Shown here piece by piece: positions 8,341 to 16,412 of a stretch of DNA of 64,000 nucleotides. The DNA comes from Puniceibacterium antarcticum (GTDB lineage: Bacteria; Pseudomonadota; Alphaproteobacteria; Rhodobacterales; Rhodobacteraceae). Every line of letters begins with the position of its first letter. Positions within the stretch are counted from its first letter, which is position 1. Below the pieces are notes generated by a model that ran no database searches, had not been told where the DNA came from, and saw only the letters and a list, made by a program, of their open reading frames with translations. The stretch lies in the NCBI RefSeq assembly GCF_002760615.1, contig NZ_AWWI01000121.1:186001-250000 (forward strand). The letters run 5' to 3'. A program made the position numbers and the translations under genes.

Positions 8341-8829
8341 TTATTCGAGGATCACGAGCGGGGCGCCGTATTCGACCGGGGCGCCATCCTCGATAAGGAT
8401 TCGCTTGACCGTGCCCGCGCGGGGCGCCGGGATGTGGTTCATCGTCTTCATCGCCTCGACGATCAGCAGCGTGTCGCCTTCGGACACCTGCTGGCCGACG
8501 CGGATGAAGGGCGGCGAGCCCGGCTCGCCTTGCATGTAGACCGTGCCAACCATGGGAGAGGTGACCGCGCCTGGATGGGATGCGGGATCTTCGGCCATTT
8601 CAGCCGCAGGGGCCGGTGCCGCTGGTGCCATTGGCGCGCCGTAGCCGGGCGCCGGGGGCGCAGCATAATTCTGGGCGGGGGCCGGCTGCATGCGGCTCAC
8701 CCGGACGTTCAGACTGTCGTCTTCGCCATAATCCCGTTTGACCTGCAATTCGGTCAGATCGTTTTCACGCAAAAGTTCTGCAAGTGCCTGAATAAAGGCC
8801 ACGTCAGAGTCATAAGTTTTCTTGGTCAT
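8341..8829 (-). CDS. accB: Biotin carboxyl carrier protein of acetyl-CoA carboxylase
   Basis: A 162-residue carrier. The N-terminal ~45 residues bind the carboxylase. A flexible Ala/Pro/Gly-rich linker spans about residues 48-80. The C-terminal biotinyl domain carries EAMKT, with Lys128 as the biotinylated residue. The domain also has the PMVGTVY start and [14 protein letters not shown] end expected of the barrel. GAGGA precedes the ATG. It is the first gene of accB-accC, and aat follows after a hairpin spacer. Confidence 0.97.
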   Translation of the reverse strand: MTKKTYDSDVAFIQALAELLRENDLTELQVKRDYGEDDSLNVRVSRMQPAPAQNYAAPPAPGYGAPMAPAAPAPAAEMAEDPASHPGAVTSPMVGTVYMQGEPGSPPFIRVGQQVSEGDTLLIVEAMKTMNHIPAPRAGTVKRILIEDGAPVEYGAPLVILE

Positions 8830-9021
8830 GCCATCCTCGCCCGGTTCCTGTCGCGCGATGCCCTTGGGCTGCGCATGCGGTTGCCCGCTTATAGGACATC
8901 AGTCCGGGCATGAAAAGCGATGCTGTTGCGGCAGCCATTCTTGGCTCAGCGCCCGGCCCCGCTCACATGCTGTGGCGGGGGTCCGTGGCAGGGCAGGGGC
9001 GTTTCGCTCCAGGATCGGGCC

Positions 9022-9489
9022 TCAGGCGGTGATGCCCTCAATCTTTGCACCAGCGTCCTGCGCCATTTCGGAAAGCTGGCCATACCCCGACGATGACGGC
9101 GTTTGCGGCGCATCAGGGCGGGCTTCCTCAAACTGAACCTCGCTTTCCGTCTCTTCGGCGCCGGCGTCGCGGCGGACTTCATCCGCGTCTTTTTCGCGCT
9201 CTTCTGCGGTGTCCTGCAAAAGCGGGGCCTGCTGTTCCAACAGGGCGCTTATTTTCAGCTGCATGATAGACGGTGGCGCGACATGAGTCGCAGGGTCAGG
9301 CTGTCCACCGACGACCCGCCAGAACTGCGAGGGCGATTTTTCCTGCATCATGCCTGAGTCGCTGGACGATTGCTTTGAAACGGTGGGAACACGCGTTACA
9401 CTTTTGGTCTGGTCGCTGGTTCCGGGCAGGCCGAAGGGATGGCCCGTCGAAATGGGGGCGGCCCAGGGGGGAAGGACCGAGAAGTGCAT
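9022..9489 (-). CDS. Hypothetical hydrophilic protein, 155 aa
   Basis: I do not recognise a family. The frame is supported by a strong AAGGAG six bases before the ATG. The protein has no signal peptide or membrane helix. The first ~70 residues are Pro/Ser/Gly-rich and probably disordered. Residues ~75-125 are Glu/Asp/Arg-rich with heptad-like leucines (IMQLKISALLEQQAPLL), suggesting a short helix or coiled coil. The C-terminus is Ser/Ala-rich. It stands alone, with a ~470-bp spacer upstream. Codon choice is like its neighbours. Confidence 0.65.
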   Translation of the reverse strand: MHFSVLPPWAAPISTGHPFGLPGTSDQTKSVTRVPTVSKQSSSDSGMMQEKSPSQFWRVVGGQPDPATHVAPPSIMQLKISALLEQQAPLLQDTAEEREKDADEVRRDAGAEETESEVQFEEARPDAPQTPSSSGYGQLSEMAQDAGAKIEGITA

Positions 9490-9589
9490 ATGAAACTCCT
9501 TTTGGCTGACAGGGTAACAGAGGTTTACCTTATCACAAATTCTGCACCTATCTTTGCAAATAGCGCGGAAAATGGGGGGATTCGTTCAC

Positions 9590-9860
9590 ACTGGTTAACG
9601 TAACCACCTGTTTATAGTAACCAATTCCCCGTATCGCATGCTGGTTTTCCGGTTTTTGCGTTCCCGAGCAAGGCCCTGCGCCGCCGCTTCGCACCCCTCC
9701 TCCCCCTCGTCAGCGAGTACTTCGGCAGGTGCTGAAGACACGTCTCCGGTGGCCAACCTGCACACAAGCACCGCCCAGAACGCCTTTCCTTCCCTGCGGA
9801 AAGGCGCGCCCGGACCCCGGACCGGCAAACTCACAGAGTCCAGGCACTTGGTGCATGTCG
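9590..9860. other. Structured spacer of unknown role in a 472-bp gene-free stretch
   Basis: The spacer 9490-9961 holds no convincing gene. At its centre lie repeats of GTAACCA (9600-9606, 9617-9623) and a 9-bp hairpin CGCCTTTCC (9781-9789)/GGAAAGGCG (9798-9806). A CCGG-rich tract follows. A ~79-codon frame is open on the minus strand (9595-9834) with no ribosome binding site. The mix of structure and open frame could be a non-coding RNA or a leader. I cannot assign one. Confidence 0.3.
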
Positions 9861-9882
9861 GTTGAATTTCGAAGCCGTCATG

Positions 9883-9908
9883 GGAACCTCACACAGCTTT
9901 GTGACGTT
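9883..9908 (+). promoter_or_regulatory. EcfG-type general stress promoter for the PLDc_N/DUF1328 pair
   Basis: GGAAC at 9883-9887, a 17-bp spacer, then CGTT at 9905-9908. This is the alphaproteobacterial EcfG consensus. It lies 54 bp before the start of the downstream small membrane gene, and the EcfG gene itself is 1.6 kb away. Confidence 0.75.
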
Positions 9909-9961
9909 AATCTGCCAGAAATCCTGACCGACAGTGGCGGGATCAAACAAAGGAACGTCAC

Positions 9962-10153
9962 ATGCTGGAATATGCAGGGCTGGGCGGCCTGATTGTCCTC
10001 GGGCTGGACCTCTACGCGATCATCTCGATCTTCGGGTCCAACCGCAGCACCGGATCAAAGGTGCTCTGGACATTGCTCATCCTCGTCCTCCCGATCCTTG
10101 GCTTCATCATCTGGCTTCTGGCCGGGCCTCGGTCGGTCGGCAGCCGCGTCTGA
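9962..10153 (+). CDS. Small membrane protein with a PLDc_N domain, 63 aa
   Basis: Two hydrophobic helices (about residues 5-24 and 33-53) are joined by the short polar loop GSNRSTGSK. This matches the PLDc_N family, the membrane anchor seen at the start of cardiolipin synthases but also found as a free-standing small protein. No catalytic HKD motif is present, so it is not a phospholipase. AAAGGA lies ahead of the ATG. An EcfG-type promoter lies upstream and the DUF1328 gene 24 bp downstream, so an envelope role under general stress is likely. Confidence 0.85.
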   Translation: MLEYAGLGGLIVLGLDLYAIISIFGSNRSTGSKVLWTLLILVLPILGFIIWLLAGPRSVGSRV

Positions 10154-10177
10154 CCTTTCCAATCAGGAGTTGAACAC

Positions 10178-10342
10178 ATGCTCTACTGGGCTCTTATGTT
10201 CTTTATCGTCGCAATCATCGCTGGTGTCTTCGGCTTTGGCGGTATCGCCTCTGCTTCTGCCGGGATCGCACAGATCCTCTTTGTGATCTTCCTCGTACTG
10301 TTCGTGGTCGCGCTGATCATGCGGTTTGTCCGCAAGGTCTGA
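10178..10342 (+). CDS. DUF1328 small inner-membrane protein, 54 aa
   Basis: The sequence starts [16 protein letters not shown] and contains [18 protein letters not shown], the signature of DUF1328 (YtjA-like) proteins. Two transmembrane helices occupy almost its whole length and it ends in the basic FVRKV. Function is unknown. Family members are commonly stress-induced. AGGAG lies 8 bp upstream. It is the second gene of a pair driven by a candidate EcfG promoter, and a strong terminator follows. Confidence 0.9.
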   Translation: MLYWALMFFIVAIIAGVFGFGGIASASAGIAQILFVIFLVLFVVALIMRFVRKV

Positions 10343-10368
10343 CACCCGCGCCCTAAGTCAACACGTGC

Positions 10369-10406
10369 AAAAGCGCGCCACGGAATTCCGGGCGCGCTTT
10401 TCTTTT
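10369..10406 (+). terminator. Terminator after the DUF1328 gene
   Basis: AAAAGCGCGCC (10369-10379) pairs perfectly with GGCGCGCTTTT (10391-10401) and runs into TCTTTTT. It may serve phyR from the other side too, since that gene converges here. Confidence 0.85.
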
Positions 10407-10436
10407 TCCAGCGACGACGGTCGCTTCACCCGTGCC

Positions 10437-11237
10437 TCAGACCTTGAGCGTTTCTGTTGATGAAAAGAACATCGCCTGGGAAATTGCCGACCGCACCTGA
10501 TCTTCGGAATAGGGTTTCGAAATCAGGAAGGCCGGTTCAGGCCGCTCGCCGGTCAGCAGACGCTCGGGGAAGGCGGTGATAAAGATCACCGGACGATCGC
10601 CAAGCTGGGCGAGGATGTCACGCACCGCATCCACACCCGACGAATTGTCCGCCAGCTGGATATCGGCCAAGATCAGGTCCGGCGCTTCGGATGTGCCAAG
10701 CTTGACCGCACCCTCGCGGGTCCGTGCCACACCTGTAACCCGGTGGCCCAGATCGGCCACGATGCTTTCAAGGTCCATGGCGATGATCGCCTCGTCCTCG
10801 ATGATCAGAACCCGGCCGGAAATGCCGTCTGCCATTTCCTGGCGGGCAACATCCAGCAGCTTTTCGGCCTCGTCATCGCCGATCTGCATGATCTCGGCCA
10901 CCTCGTCGATGGTGAATTCTTCGATCGTATGCAACAAAAGCGCCTCTCGGCTGTTTGTCGTCAGACGCTGGAGATGTTTTTGGGCAGCCGCCCGGGGGCC
11001 TGCATCCTCGGCTTCCACGGGCGCACCTGTGGTGACCCAGATACCGTGGAACATCGCGAACAACCCGGCCTTGGGTGAAGACGCCTCCTCGATGATGCTG
11101 CGGTCGGCCAGAACCGCCTCCAGAGTGGCTGCCGCATAGTTGTCACCACTGCTCTGACTGCCCGTCAGAGCGCGCGCGTAACGCCGAAGGTACGGCAGAG
11201 CAGCGCCAACTTCGCTGCTGAGATCCACCTGTGTCAT
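10437..11237 (-). CDS. phyR: PhyR, anti-anti-sigma response regulator of the general stress response
   Basis: A 266-residue protein. Residues ~1-135 form a sigma-like domain (SL) resembling ECF regions 2 and 4. Residues ~141-260 form a receiver domain with acidic Glu147/Asp148, phospho-acceptor Asp192 (ADIQL) and Lys241 (SKPYS). The FITAFPERLL stretch is the FATGUY signature. On phosphorylation the SL domain binds NepR and frees EcfG. It is divergent from nepR-ecfG, the classical layout. The intergenic region carries an exact GGAAC-N16-CGTT promoter facing phyR, consistent with autoactivation. Confidence 0.97.
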   Translation of the reverse strand: MTQVDLSSEVGAALPYLRRYARALTGSQSSGDNYAAATLEAVLADRSIIEEASSPKAGLFAMFHGIWVTTGAPVEAEDAGPRAAAQKHLQRLTTNSREALLLHTIEEFTIDEVAEIMQIGDDEAEKLLDVARQEMADGISGRVLIIEDEAIIAMDLESIVADLGHRVTGVARTREGAVKLGTSEAPDLILADIQLADNSSGVDAVRDILAQLGDRPVIFITAFPERLLTGERPEPAFLISKPYSEDQVRSAISQAMFFSSTETLKV

Positions 11238-11264
11238 GTTTATTGTCCTTCTTGCACTTTTTCT

Positions 11265-11290
11265 GGAACCAAACGTCTGCAGCGCCAGTT
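11265..11290 (+). promoter_or_regulatory. EcfG-type promoter for nepR-ecfG, overlapping the phyR promoter
   Basis: GGAAC at 11265-11269 and GTT at 11288-11290 (N17 then AGTT). The match is weaker than the opposing one because the base before GTT is A. The two sets of boxes interleave, so both polymerases would compete for the same 32 bp. Confidence 0.55.
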
Positions 11291-11296
11291 AGTTCC
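11272..11296 (-). promoter_or_regulatory. EcfG-type promoter for phyR
   Basis: On the minus strand GGAAC (11296 to 11292), a 16-bp spacer and CGTT (11275 to 11272) match the EcfG consensus exactly. It lies ~35 bp before the phyR start and interlocks with an opposing promoter. Confidence 0.8.
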
Positions 11297-11400
11297 CGAG
11301 AAGAGCGCGGCAAAAGCGGTTTTTTGTCGTTTTCTCATGGCGCTGCGGCGCTGTCGACGGGTTGGGGTGCTGGGGCGCATCCAAAATACAAGGTAAGAGA

Positions 11401-11565
11401 ATGGCGCAGGATCGCAACAAGGCACAGCAGTCACAAGTAATCGATGAAAACCTCAAGCGGGTTTATCAGGACATGCTGGACGAAAAAGTTCCCGACAGAT
11501 TTCTGGATCTGCTCTCTCAGCTGAAAAATCAGCAGGGTGACGGAAATCATGGGGATACAAAATGA
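11401..11565 (+). CDS. nepR: NepR, anti-sigma factor of EcfG
   Basis: A 54-residue protein with the conserved NepR core IDENLKRVYQDMLDEKVPDRFLDLLSQL. These two helices hold EcfG until phosphorylated PhyR takes NepR away. The start at 11401 has AAGGTAAGAG upstream; the frame is open further 5' but without a better site. The TGA overlaps the ecfG start as ATGA, so translation is coupled and NepR and EcfG are made in step. Position between phyR and ecfG is diagnostic. Confidence 0.95.
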   Translation: MAQDRNKAQQSQVIDENLKRVYQDMLDEKVPDRFLDLLSQLKNQQGDGNHGDTK

Positions 11566-12119
11566 GCGGTGATCCCCGTGACGAGATCGTCGAACACCTT
11601 CCGGCGCTGCGTGCCTTTGCGCTCAGCCTGACGCGCAACGGCGCGCTGGCTGATGACATGGTGCAAGACAGCCTGGTGAAGGCCTGGACCAAGATCGACA
11701 GCTACCAGCCTGGCACCAACATGCGCGCCTGGCTGTTCACGATCCTGCGCAACACCTATTATTCCAACCGGCGCAAGGCCGGTCGCGAAGTCGCGGATGT
11801 CGACGGCGTCTACACCGCCTCGCTTTCCGAAAAGCCGGCTCATGACGGCCGCCTGCAGATGACCGATTTCCACGCGGCCTTTGCCAAACTCAACGATGAA
11901 CAGCGCGAGGCGCTTATTCTTGTCGGGGCCTCCGGCTTTTCCTACGAAGAGGCGGCCGGCATGTGCGGCGTCGCTGTCGGCACAATCAAAAGCCGCACCA
12001 ACCGCGCCCGTGCCCGCCTCGCTGAACTCATGCATCTCGACATGGGAGAGGCGCTGGAGATGACCGATGGTGCCACACTTGCGGTGATCTCAGGCAACAG
12101 AACAGCGTCGGTAGGTTAA
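11562..12119 (+). CDS. ecfG: EcfG, ECF sigma factor of the general stress response
   Basis: A 185-residue ECF sigma factor. Region 2 (about residues 12-75) includes [27 protein letters not shown] and the -10 recognition helix [18 protein letters not shown]. Region 4 (about 110-160) has [41 protein letters not shown]. It directs RNA polymerase to GGAAC-N16/17-CGTT promoters. At least five such matches lie within 31 kb here. It overlaps nepR by four bases and is followed after one base by the kinase gene. Confidence 0.96.
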   Translation: MSGDPRDEIVEHLPALRAFALSLTRNGALADDMVQDSLVKAWTKIDSYQPGTNMRAWLFTILRNTYYSNRRKAGREVADVDGVYTASLSEKPAHDGRLQMTDFHAAFAKLNDEQREALILVGASGFSYEEAAGMCGVAVGTIKSRTNRARARLAELMHLDMGEALEMTDGATLAVISGNRTASVG

Positions 12120-12120
12120 C

Positions 12121-13848
12121 ATGATCGCAGCTGCAGGCCCCCGCCCGCTGCCCGGCGGGCTGGCGGCGCGCATCATCGGCTTTTTGTCGATCGCCCTCAT
12201 TCCCCTGGGGGTGGTCGCCTATATGCAGACCGCGCAGCTGAGCGAAGAAACCCGTGCCCGCACGCAGCTCAGCCTTGCCGCACTGACGGAATCCGCCGCC
12301 TCTGGCGAACGTCAGACCATCTTGCGCGCTCTGGGCGCCGCTCAGGCGCTCGGCTCTGCGGCGATCCTGTTTCCGGACGATGACGCGCAGTGTTCCGCCC
12401 TGTTCAAGGAATACGTGACCTCAAAGCCCGGCGTGTCCTTCGCTGGTATCCTGTCCGAGGATGGCATCCTGCGCTGCTCTTCGTCTGGAGAGGTCATCGA
12501 TATCTCGACTTCGCCGAATTTCCAGTTTATCGTCAACAATCCCCATTCGACCGTCCAGTTGAACGAGGCCCCCCGCATCAGCAAGACCGCGGTCCTGATG
12601 GTCGCCGAACCCTTTTATCGCAACGACACCCTCGCAGGTTATGTGGCGCTGTCGATCCCGGCGATCGGCCTGCGTGACAGCGCCTTGCCCGATCCCGACA
12701 GCGATATGGCCGAGTTGCTGACCTTCAACACCTCGGGGCAGGTGCTGTCCTCGCGCTCGCCCCGCGAACACACGGTTGAACTGCTGCCGGATGCGCTCGA
12801 CCTTGCCACCCTGTCGCAAACCACCGCGCAAAGCTTCAAGGCGCGCAGCGCCGATGGTCAGACCCGGATCTTTGCTGTCGCCCCACTGGTGCCCGGGCTG
12901 GTCTACGCGCTCAGCATCTGGCCACAGGACGGCAGCGCTGCCACGGCCGTTCAGGTCAACGATTTTGCCAAGCTGCTGCCGTTCCTCATGTGGGCGGCCA
13001 GCGTCATCGTGGCCTTTCTTGCCATCAACCGTCTGGTGATCCGCCATGTGCGCACGCTCAGCCAGCAGATGCGCAACTTCGCCCGCAACCGCCGTGTGCC
13101 TCAGGTCACGGCCGGCGATCAGATGGCGCTTGAATTGCGCGACATGGAGAGCGATTTCCTGCACATGGCCGACGCCATCCTGCAGGACGAGGCGCAGCTT
13201 GAAAACGCCCTGCGCGAAAAGACGATCCTGCTGAAAGAGGTGCATCATCGGGTCAAGAACAACCTGCAGCTGATTTCCTCGATCATGAACATGCAGATCC
13301 GCCAAAGCGATTCCTATGAGACCCAACAGGTTCTGCGCCGTCTCCAGGAACGCATCCGCGGCCTCGCCACGATCCACCGCAACCTCTACCAGACCGAAGA
13401 TCTGGGCCATGTGGATGCCGGGCGCCTGCTGGACGATCTGATCCATCAGATGTCTCTTGTGGCGGATCAAAGCCCGTCACGCGTCAAGCTTGAGACCAAT
13501 CTTGAGCATGTCGAACTTTACCCGGATCAGGCGGTCCCGCTGTCACTGCTGACCGCAGAGGCGCTGACCAATGCGGTGAAATACATCCGCCCCGATCCGA
13601 ATGGTGCCTCGCGTGTTTCGATCCGCTTCAACCGGGTGGGCGCAAACCGCGCAGTGATCGAGATTTCGAACACCTGCAGCGGAGAGGATTGTGAACCCTC
13701 AAACAGCACCGGGCTTGGCTCGCGTCTGATTCGTGCTTTTTCCACCCAGCTGGGCGGTGAACTTGAACAAGGCGCCATTGACGACATCTATACCGTGCGT
13801 GTCGAATTCACCCTGACCGATTTCATCCCCGAAGCGGGCGATTACTGA
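12121..13848 (+). CDS. Membrane sensor histidine kinase of the HisKA_2/HWE type, probable PhyR kinase
   Basis: A 575-residue kinase. The first membrane helix is at ~17-36, followed by a periplasmic sensor of roughly 240 residues. A second helix lies around 281-306, then a HAMP-like segment. The HisKA_2 dimerisation domain has the motif [12 protein letters not shown], with the phosphorylated histidine at about 376. The ATPase domain has an N-box (ALTNAVKY) and the C-terminal [10 protein letters not shown]. Kinases of this class next to nepR-ecfG usually phosphorylate PhyR (PhyK). It starts one base after ecfG. The signal it senses cannot be read from sequence. Cys96 and Cys119 in the sensor might form a redox-sensitive disulfide, which is speculative. 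Confidence 0.9.
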   Translation: MIAAAGPRPLPGGLAARIIGFLSIALIPLGVVAYMQTAQLSEETRARTQLSLAALTESAASGERQTILRALGAAQALGSAAILFPDDDAQCSALFKEYVTSKPGVSFAGILSEDGILRCSSSGEVIDISTSPNFQFIVNNPHSTVQLNEAPRISKTAVLMVAEPFYRNDTLAGYVALSIPAIGLRDSALPDPDSDMAELLTFNTSGQVLSSRSPREHTVELLPDALDLATLSQTTAQSFKARSADGQTRIFAVAPLVPGLVYALSIWPQDGSAATAVQVNDFAKLLPFLMWAASVIVAFLAINRLVIRHVRTLSQQMRNFARNRRVPQVTAGDQMALELRDMESDFLHMADAILQDEAQLENALREKTILLKEVHHRVKNNLQLISSIMNMQIRQSDSYETQQVLRRLQERIRGLATIHRNLYQTEDLGHVDAGRLLDDLIHQMSLVADQSPSRVKLETNLEHVELYPDQAVPLSLLTAEALTNAVKYIRPDPNGASRVSIRFNRVGANRAVIEISNTCSGEDCEPSNSTGLGSRLIRAFSTQLGGELEQGAIDDIYTVRVEFTLTDFIPEAGDY

Positions 13849-13875
13849 CCGCCCCCGCAAAGGAGCAGCCCCAAG

Positions 13876-14820
13876 ATGAGCGTTTCTCTGATAGATCTCC
13901 CCATGCCCCGCACAAACGCCGGTGAAATCCGCCGCGTTGGGGTCGAGGTGGAACTTGGTGGCCTGTCCGAGGAACGTGTGGCAGAGATCATGCAACAGGA
14001 CCTGGGCGGCGATATCGACACCCGCCCCGAACAGGGGAGTGTCCTGCGTGGCAGCAGCCTTGGCGACGTCGAAGTGTATCTCGACAGCCGCTATTTGGCT
14101 GATGCCGAAACCCAGCTGGAAAAGTGCATCCGCGAAATCGCCGCCGCCGTGGTGCCGGTCGAAATCGTGACAGCCCCGCTGCAGCCTTCCGACATTCCGA
14201 AGCTGGATGCCGTCCTGCAAAGCCTGCGCAGGGCAGGGGCCACCGGCACCAATGCCGGCATCTTTCTCGGCTTCGGCGTGCATTTCAATCCAGAGGTGAC
14301 GGGCACTGATCTCTCCGACGTCCTGCCGATCCTGACCGCCTTTGCGCTGTACGAGGATGCCTTGCGTGACGAGGCGCATATTGACCTGTCGCGCCGCGCG
14401 CTGCCCTTTGTCGATCCCTATCCGCGCGCGCTTGTGGATGCGCTGGCCCGGGGGGGCATCGCGGACATGACCGCGCTCATCGACCTTTACCTCAAAAAGG
14501 CACCGTCGCGGAACCACGCGCTCGATATGCTCGCTTTGTTCACCCATCTGGACCCGGATCGCGTGGGCAAGGTGATGGACCTCAAACCCATCGGCGCGCG
14601 CCCGACCTATCACTACCGTCTGCCCGATTGCCGCATGGACGAGGATGACTGGTCCCTCGCGCTGGAATGGAACCGCTGGGTGACGGTCGAAAAGATCGCG
14701 CAGAATGCCGCCCTCCTGGACCAGCTCAAAGACGGCTGGAAAAAGCACCGCGGCTCCTTCACCTCCCTGCGGGGGGACTGGACCAAGGCCTCAAGGACGA
14801 TGGTGCAGGCAGCTTTATGA
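13876..14820 (+). CDS. Amidoligase-family enzyme in the general stress operon
   Basis: The 314-residue protein fits the amidoligase family of glutamine-synthetase-like ligases. It opens with RRVGVEVELGGLS (the E-x-E metal/ATP signature) and has VEIVTAPLQPSDI and the TGTNAGIFLGFGVHFNPEV strand. Such enzymes are predicted to join amino or amine groups to carboxylates of peptides or small molecules. The substrate is unknown. It lies 27 bp after the kinase gene, and the next gene, a class I amidotransferase-like hydrolase, overlaps it by four bases. The two are a known predicted pair. Placement behind nepR-ecfG-kinase suggests stress-linked expression, which is inferred. Confidence 0.82.
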   Translation: MSVSLIDLPMPRTNAGEIRRVGVEVELGGLSEERVAEIMQQDLGGDIDTRPEQGSVLRGSSLGDVEVYLDSRYLADAETQLEKCIREIAAAVVPVEIVTAPLQPSDIPKLDAVLQSLRRAGATGTNAGIFLGFGVHFNPEVTGTDLSDVLPILTAFALYEDALRDEAHIDLSRRALPFVDPYPRALVDALARGGIADMTALIDLYLKKAPSRNHALDMLALFTHLDPDRVGKVMDLKPIGARPTYHYRLPDCRMDEDDWSLALEWNRWVTVEKIAQNAALLDQLKDGWKKHRGSFTSLRGDWTKASRTMVQAAL

Positions 14821-15578
14821 GCCTGCTCAGCAAGAAACATCGCCCCGTCATCGGTGTCACCGTCTCGCGCAAGTCAGGCTGGCGGATCTATCCGCTGATG
14901 AAGCTCAGCCTCTGGATCGCGGGCGCGCGCTCCGTGCGTTGGCAAAGCGGGTCGGAAAAGGTTGATCTGAACGCAGTTGATGGCGTCATCATCGGCGGCG
15001 GCGACGACATCGCCCCAACGCTTTATGGTGGCGAGTTGCGCATGGGCGTCCGCCTCGATCCCGACCGCGACGCGCTGGAAAAGGCCGTGCTTGAAGGCGC
15101 CTTCGAAAAACGCCTGCCGATCCTCGGGATCTGTCGCGGTTCGCAGATGCTCAACATTGTGCTCGGCGGAAATCTGCATCAGGACGCCTATCGCGTCTAC
15201 GATTCCAAACAATACAAGACGATACTGCCGCGCAAATGTGTGAATGTGACTCCTGACAGCCTGCTCTACCGCACCACGCGGCAGGCGCAGGTCTATGTCA
15301 ACGCGCTGCATTCTCAGGCCGTTGACCGTCTGGGCGATCAGCTACGTGTCGCTGCGCGCGACAGCGGTGGCATGATCCAGGCCATCGAACGCACCACAGA
15401 CCCCTTTGCCATGGGCGTGCAGTGGCATCCCGAACACCTGTTCTACCGCCGCGCCCACCGCCGCATCTTTGCGGCCCTTGCCCAGGCCGCCCGCGCCCAT
15501 GCGGCACAGGTCGGCCAGATCGCCGCGGCCGAGGAAGAGGCCAGCGTCGAAGCCGCGCTTTATGCCTCCGACGCCTGA
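14817..15578 (+). CDS. Class I glutamine-amidotransferase-like hydrolase (peptidase C26 type)
   Basis: A 253-residue protein of the gamma-glutamyl hydrolase type. Signatures are DGVIIGGGDDIAPTLYG, the nucleophile elbow GICRGSQMLNIVLGG with the catalytic cysteine, VNALHSQAVDRLG and GVQWHPEH with the catalytic histidine and glutamate. Relatives cleave gamma-glutamyl bonds, as in PuuD. Its ATG overlaps the amidoligase stop (ATGA), so the two are co-translated. The pair may make and break an amide-linked product. The Ala/Glu-rich tail after residue ~225 is probably disordered. It ends four bases from the convergent PRC-barrel gene. Confidence 0.87.
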   Translation: MSLLSKKHRPVIGVTVSRKSGWRIYPLMKLSLWIAGARSVRWQSGSEKVDLNAVDGVIIGGGDDIAPTLYGGELRMGVRLDPDRDALEKAVLEGAFEKRLPILGICRGSQMLNIVLGGNLHQDAYRVYDSKQYKTILPRKCVNVTPDSLLYRTTRQAQVYVNALHSQAVDRLGDQLRVAARDSGGMIQAIERTTDPFAMGVQWHPEHLFYRRAHRRIFAALAQAARAHAAQVGQIAAAEEEASVEAALYASDA

Positions 15579-15582
15579 GCGG

Positions 15583-16308
15583 TCAGACCGGGATCATGTA
15601 GTAATTGTGCACATCGTGATGCCAGTGCCGCTCCAGCCGGTCGATCTGATCTATCTGCGGCGCCTTCCCCAAGGCTTCGGCATTGGTGTCCAGCACCAGA
15701 TGCCCGCCGCCCGCGCGGTAGCGCAGCACCGAATAGGGCACCACCAGCAGCTTGCCGCTCAGAACCTTGCCATTGTCGATCACCAGATGGGTGATCCGCC
15801 CCGTTTCAGGGTCCAGCAGCAGATCGTCCAGCACGCCCAGTGCGCCGTCGCGGCCAAAGATATCCACCCCCAGCCAGCTTTTTGCCGTCTCGAACCGCTT
15901 CATCGCGGCCTCTGCGCGCGGGTCCCTGTCCGCGTCTTCGGCGTCCGTTTCGGCGTCGATCTCGGCGGCCAGCGCCAGCGGCGCATAGGTCCCGCCAAAC
16001 GGCCCCACAACCAGCGGCGGCAGATTGCTCAGGATCGGAAACAGCGGCTGATGCTCGCCCTCCCAGCGCGGCGCTTGTGCAAACTCCTCGGGCGTCGCCT
16101 TCAGCACCACCTCGGCGGTGTCCACAGTCATCTCCCCGACCAGAGAGGCCGCAACCAGCGCCTGCTGGCTGTCCAGCCAGCCGCCTGTATCCACCATCAG
16201 GTATTTCAGCGCGCCGTCCTGCGCATTGAACAAAAGGTCGGTGATGGGAAAGCGATCTTCGCCCATTCGGGCCTGATATCTGACAAGATCATCGAAACTT
16301 CTTAGCAT
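15583..16308 (-). CDS. PRC-barrel domain protein, 241 aa
   Basis: The protein has two PRC-barrel-like halves. About residues 15-75 contain FPITDLLFNAQDGALKYLMVDTG. About 140-200 contain SWLGVDIFGRDGALGVLDDLLLDPETGRITHLVIDNG. PRC barrels bind RNA or proteins, as in RimM and the photosynthetic H subunit. Free-standing cytoplasmic versions in alphaproteobacteria are often stress-induced. No membrane segment is seen. A GGAAC-N17-GTT promoter candidate faces it, back to back with one for a small membrane peptide. Its exact job is unknown. Confidence 0.8.
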   Translation of the reverse strand: MLRSFDDLVRYQARMGEDRFPITDLLFNAQDGALKYLMVDTGGWLDSQQALVAASLVGEMTVDTAEVVLKATPEEFAQAPRWEGEHQPLFPILSNLPPLVVGPFGGTYAPLALAAEIDAETDAEDADRDPRAEAAMKRFETAKSWLGVDIFGRDGALGVLDDLLLDPETGRITHLVIDNGKVLSGKLLVVPYSVLRYRAGGGHLVLDTNAEALGKAPQIDQIDRLERHWHHDVHNYYMIPV

Positions 16309-16330
16309 TGTGATGCCTCCTTACATCCCA

Positions 16331-16355
16331 AACCCGTGAACAGCCCACGGGTTCC
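16331..16355 (-). promoter_or_regulatory. EcfG-type promoter facing the PRC-barrel gene
   Basis: On the minus strand GGAAC (16355 to 16351), a 17-bp spacer and GTT (16333 to 16331), preceded by G rather than C. It lies ~23 bp before the PRC-barrel start codon. The match is moderate. Confidence 0.5.
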
Positions 16356-16381
16356 GGAACTTGCAAGGTTCCGCGCGCGTT
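16356..16381 (+). promoter_or_regulatory. EcfG-type promoter for the 41-aa membrane peptide
   Basis: GGAAC at 16356-16360, a 17-bp spacer and CGTT at 16378-16381. This matches the consensus fully and abuts the opposing promoter for the PRC-barrel gene. Confidence 0.72.
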
Positions 16382-16412
16382 GAACAGCCAAAGGCAACAT
16401 GAGGAAAGAGCT

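Noticed and set aside
9595-9834. 79-codon minus-strand frame as a protein-coding gene
   Set aside because: No ribosome binding site, no signal or domain, and it runs through structured hairpins; kept only as part of a spacer of unknown role.
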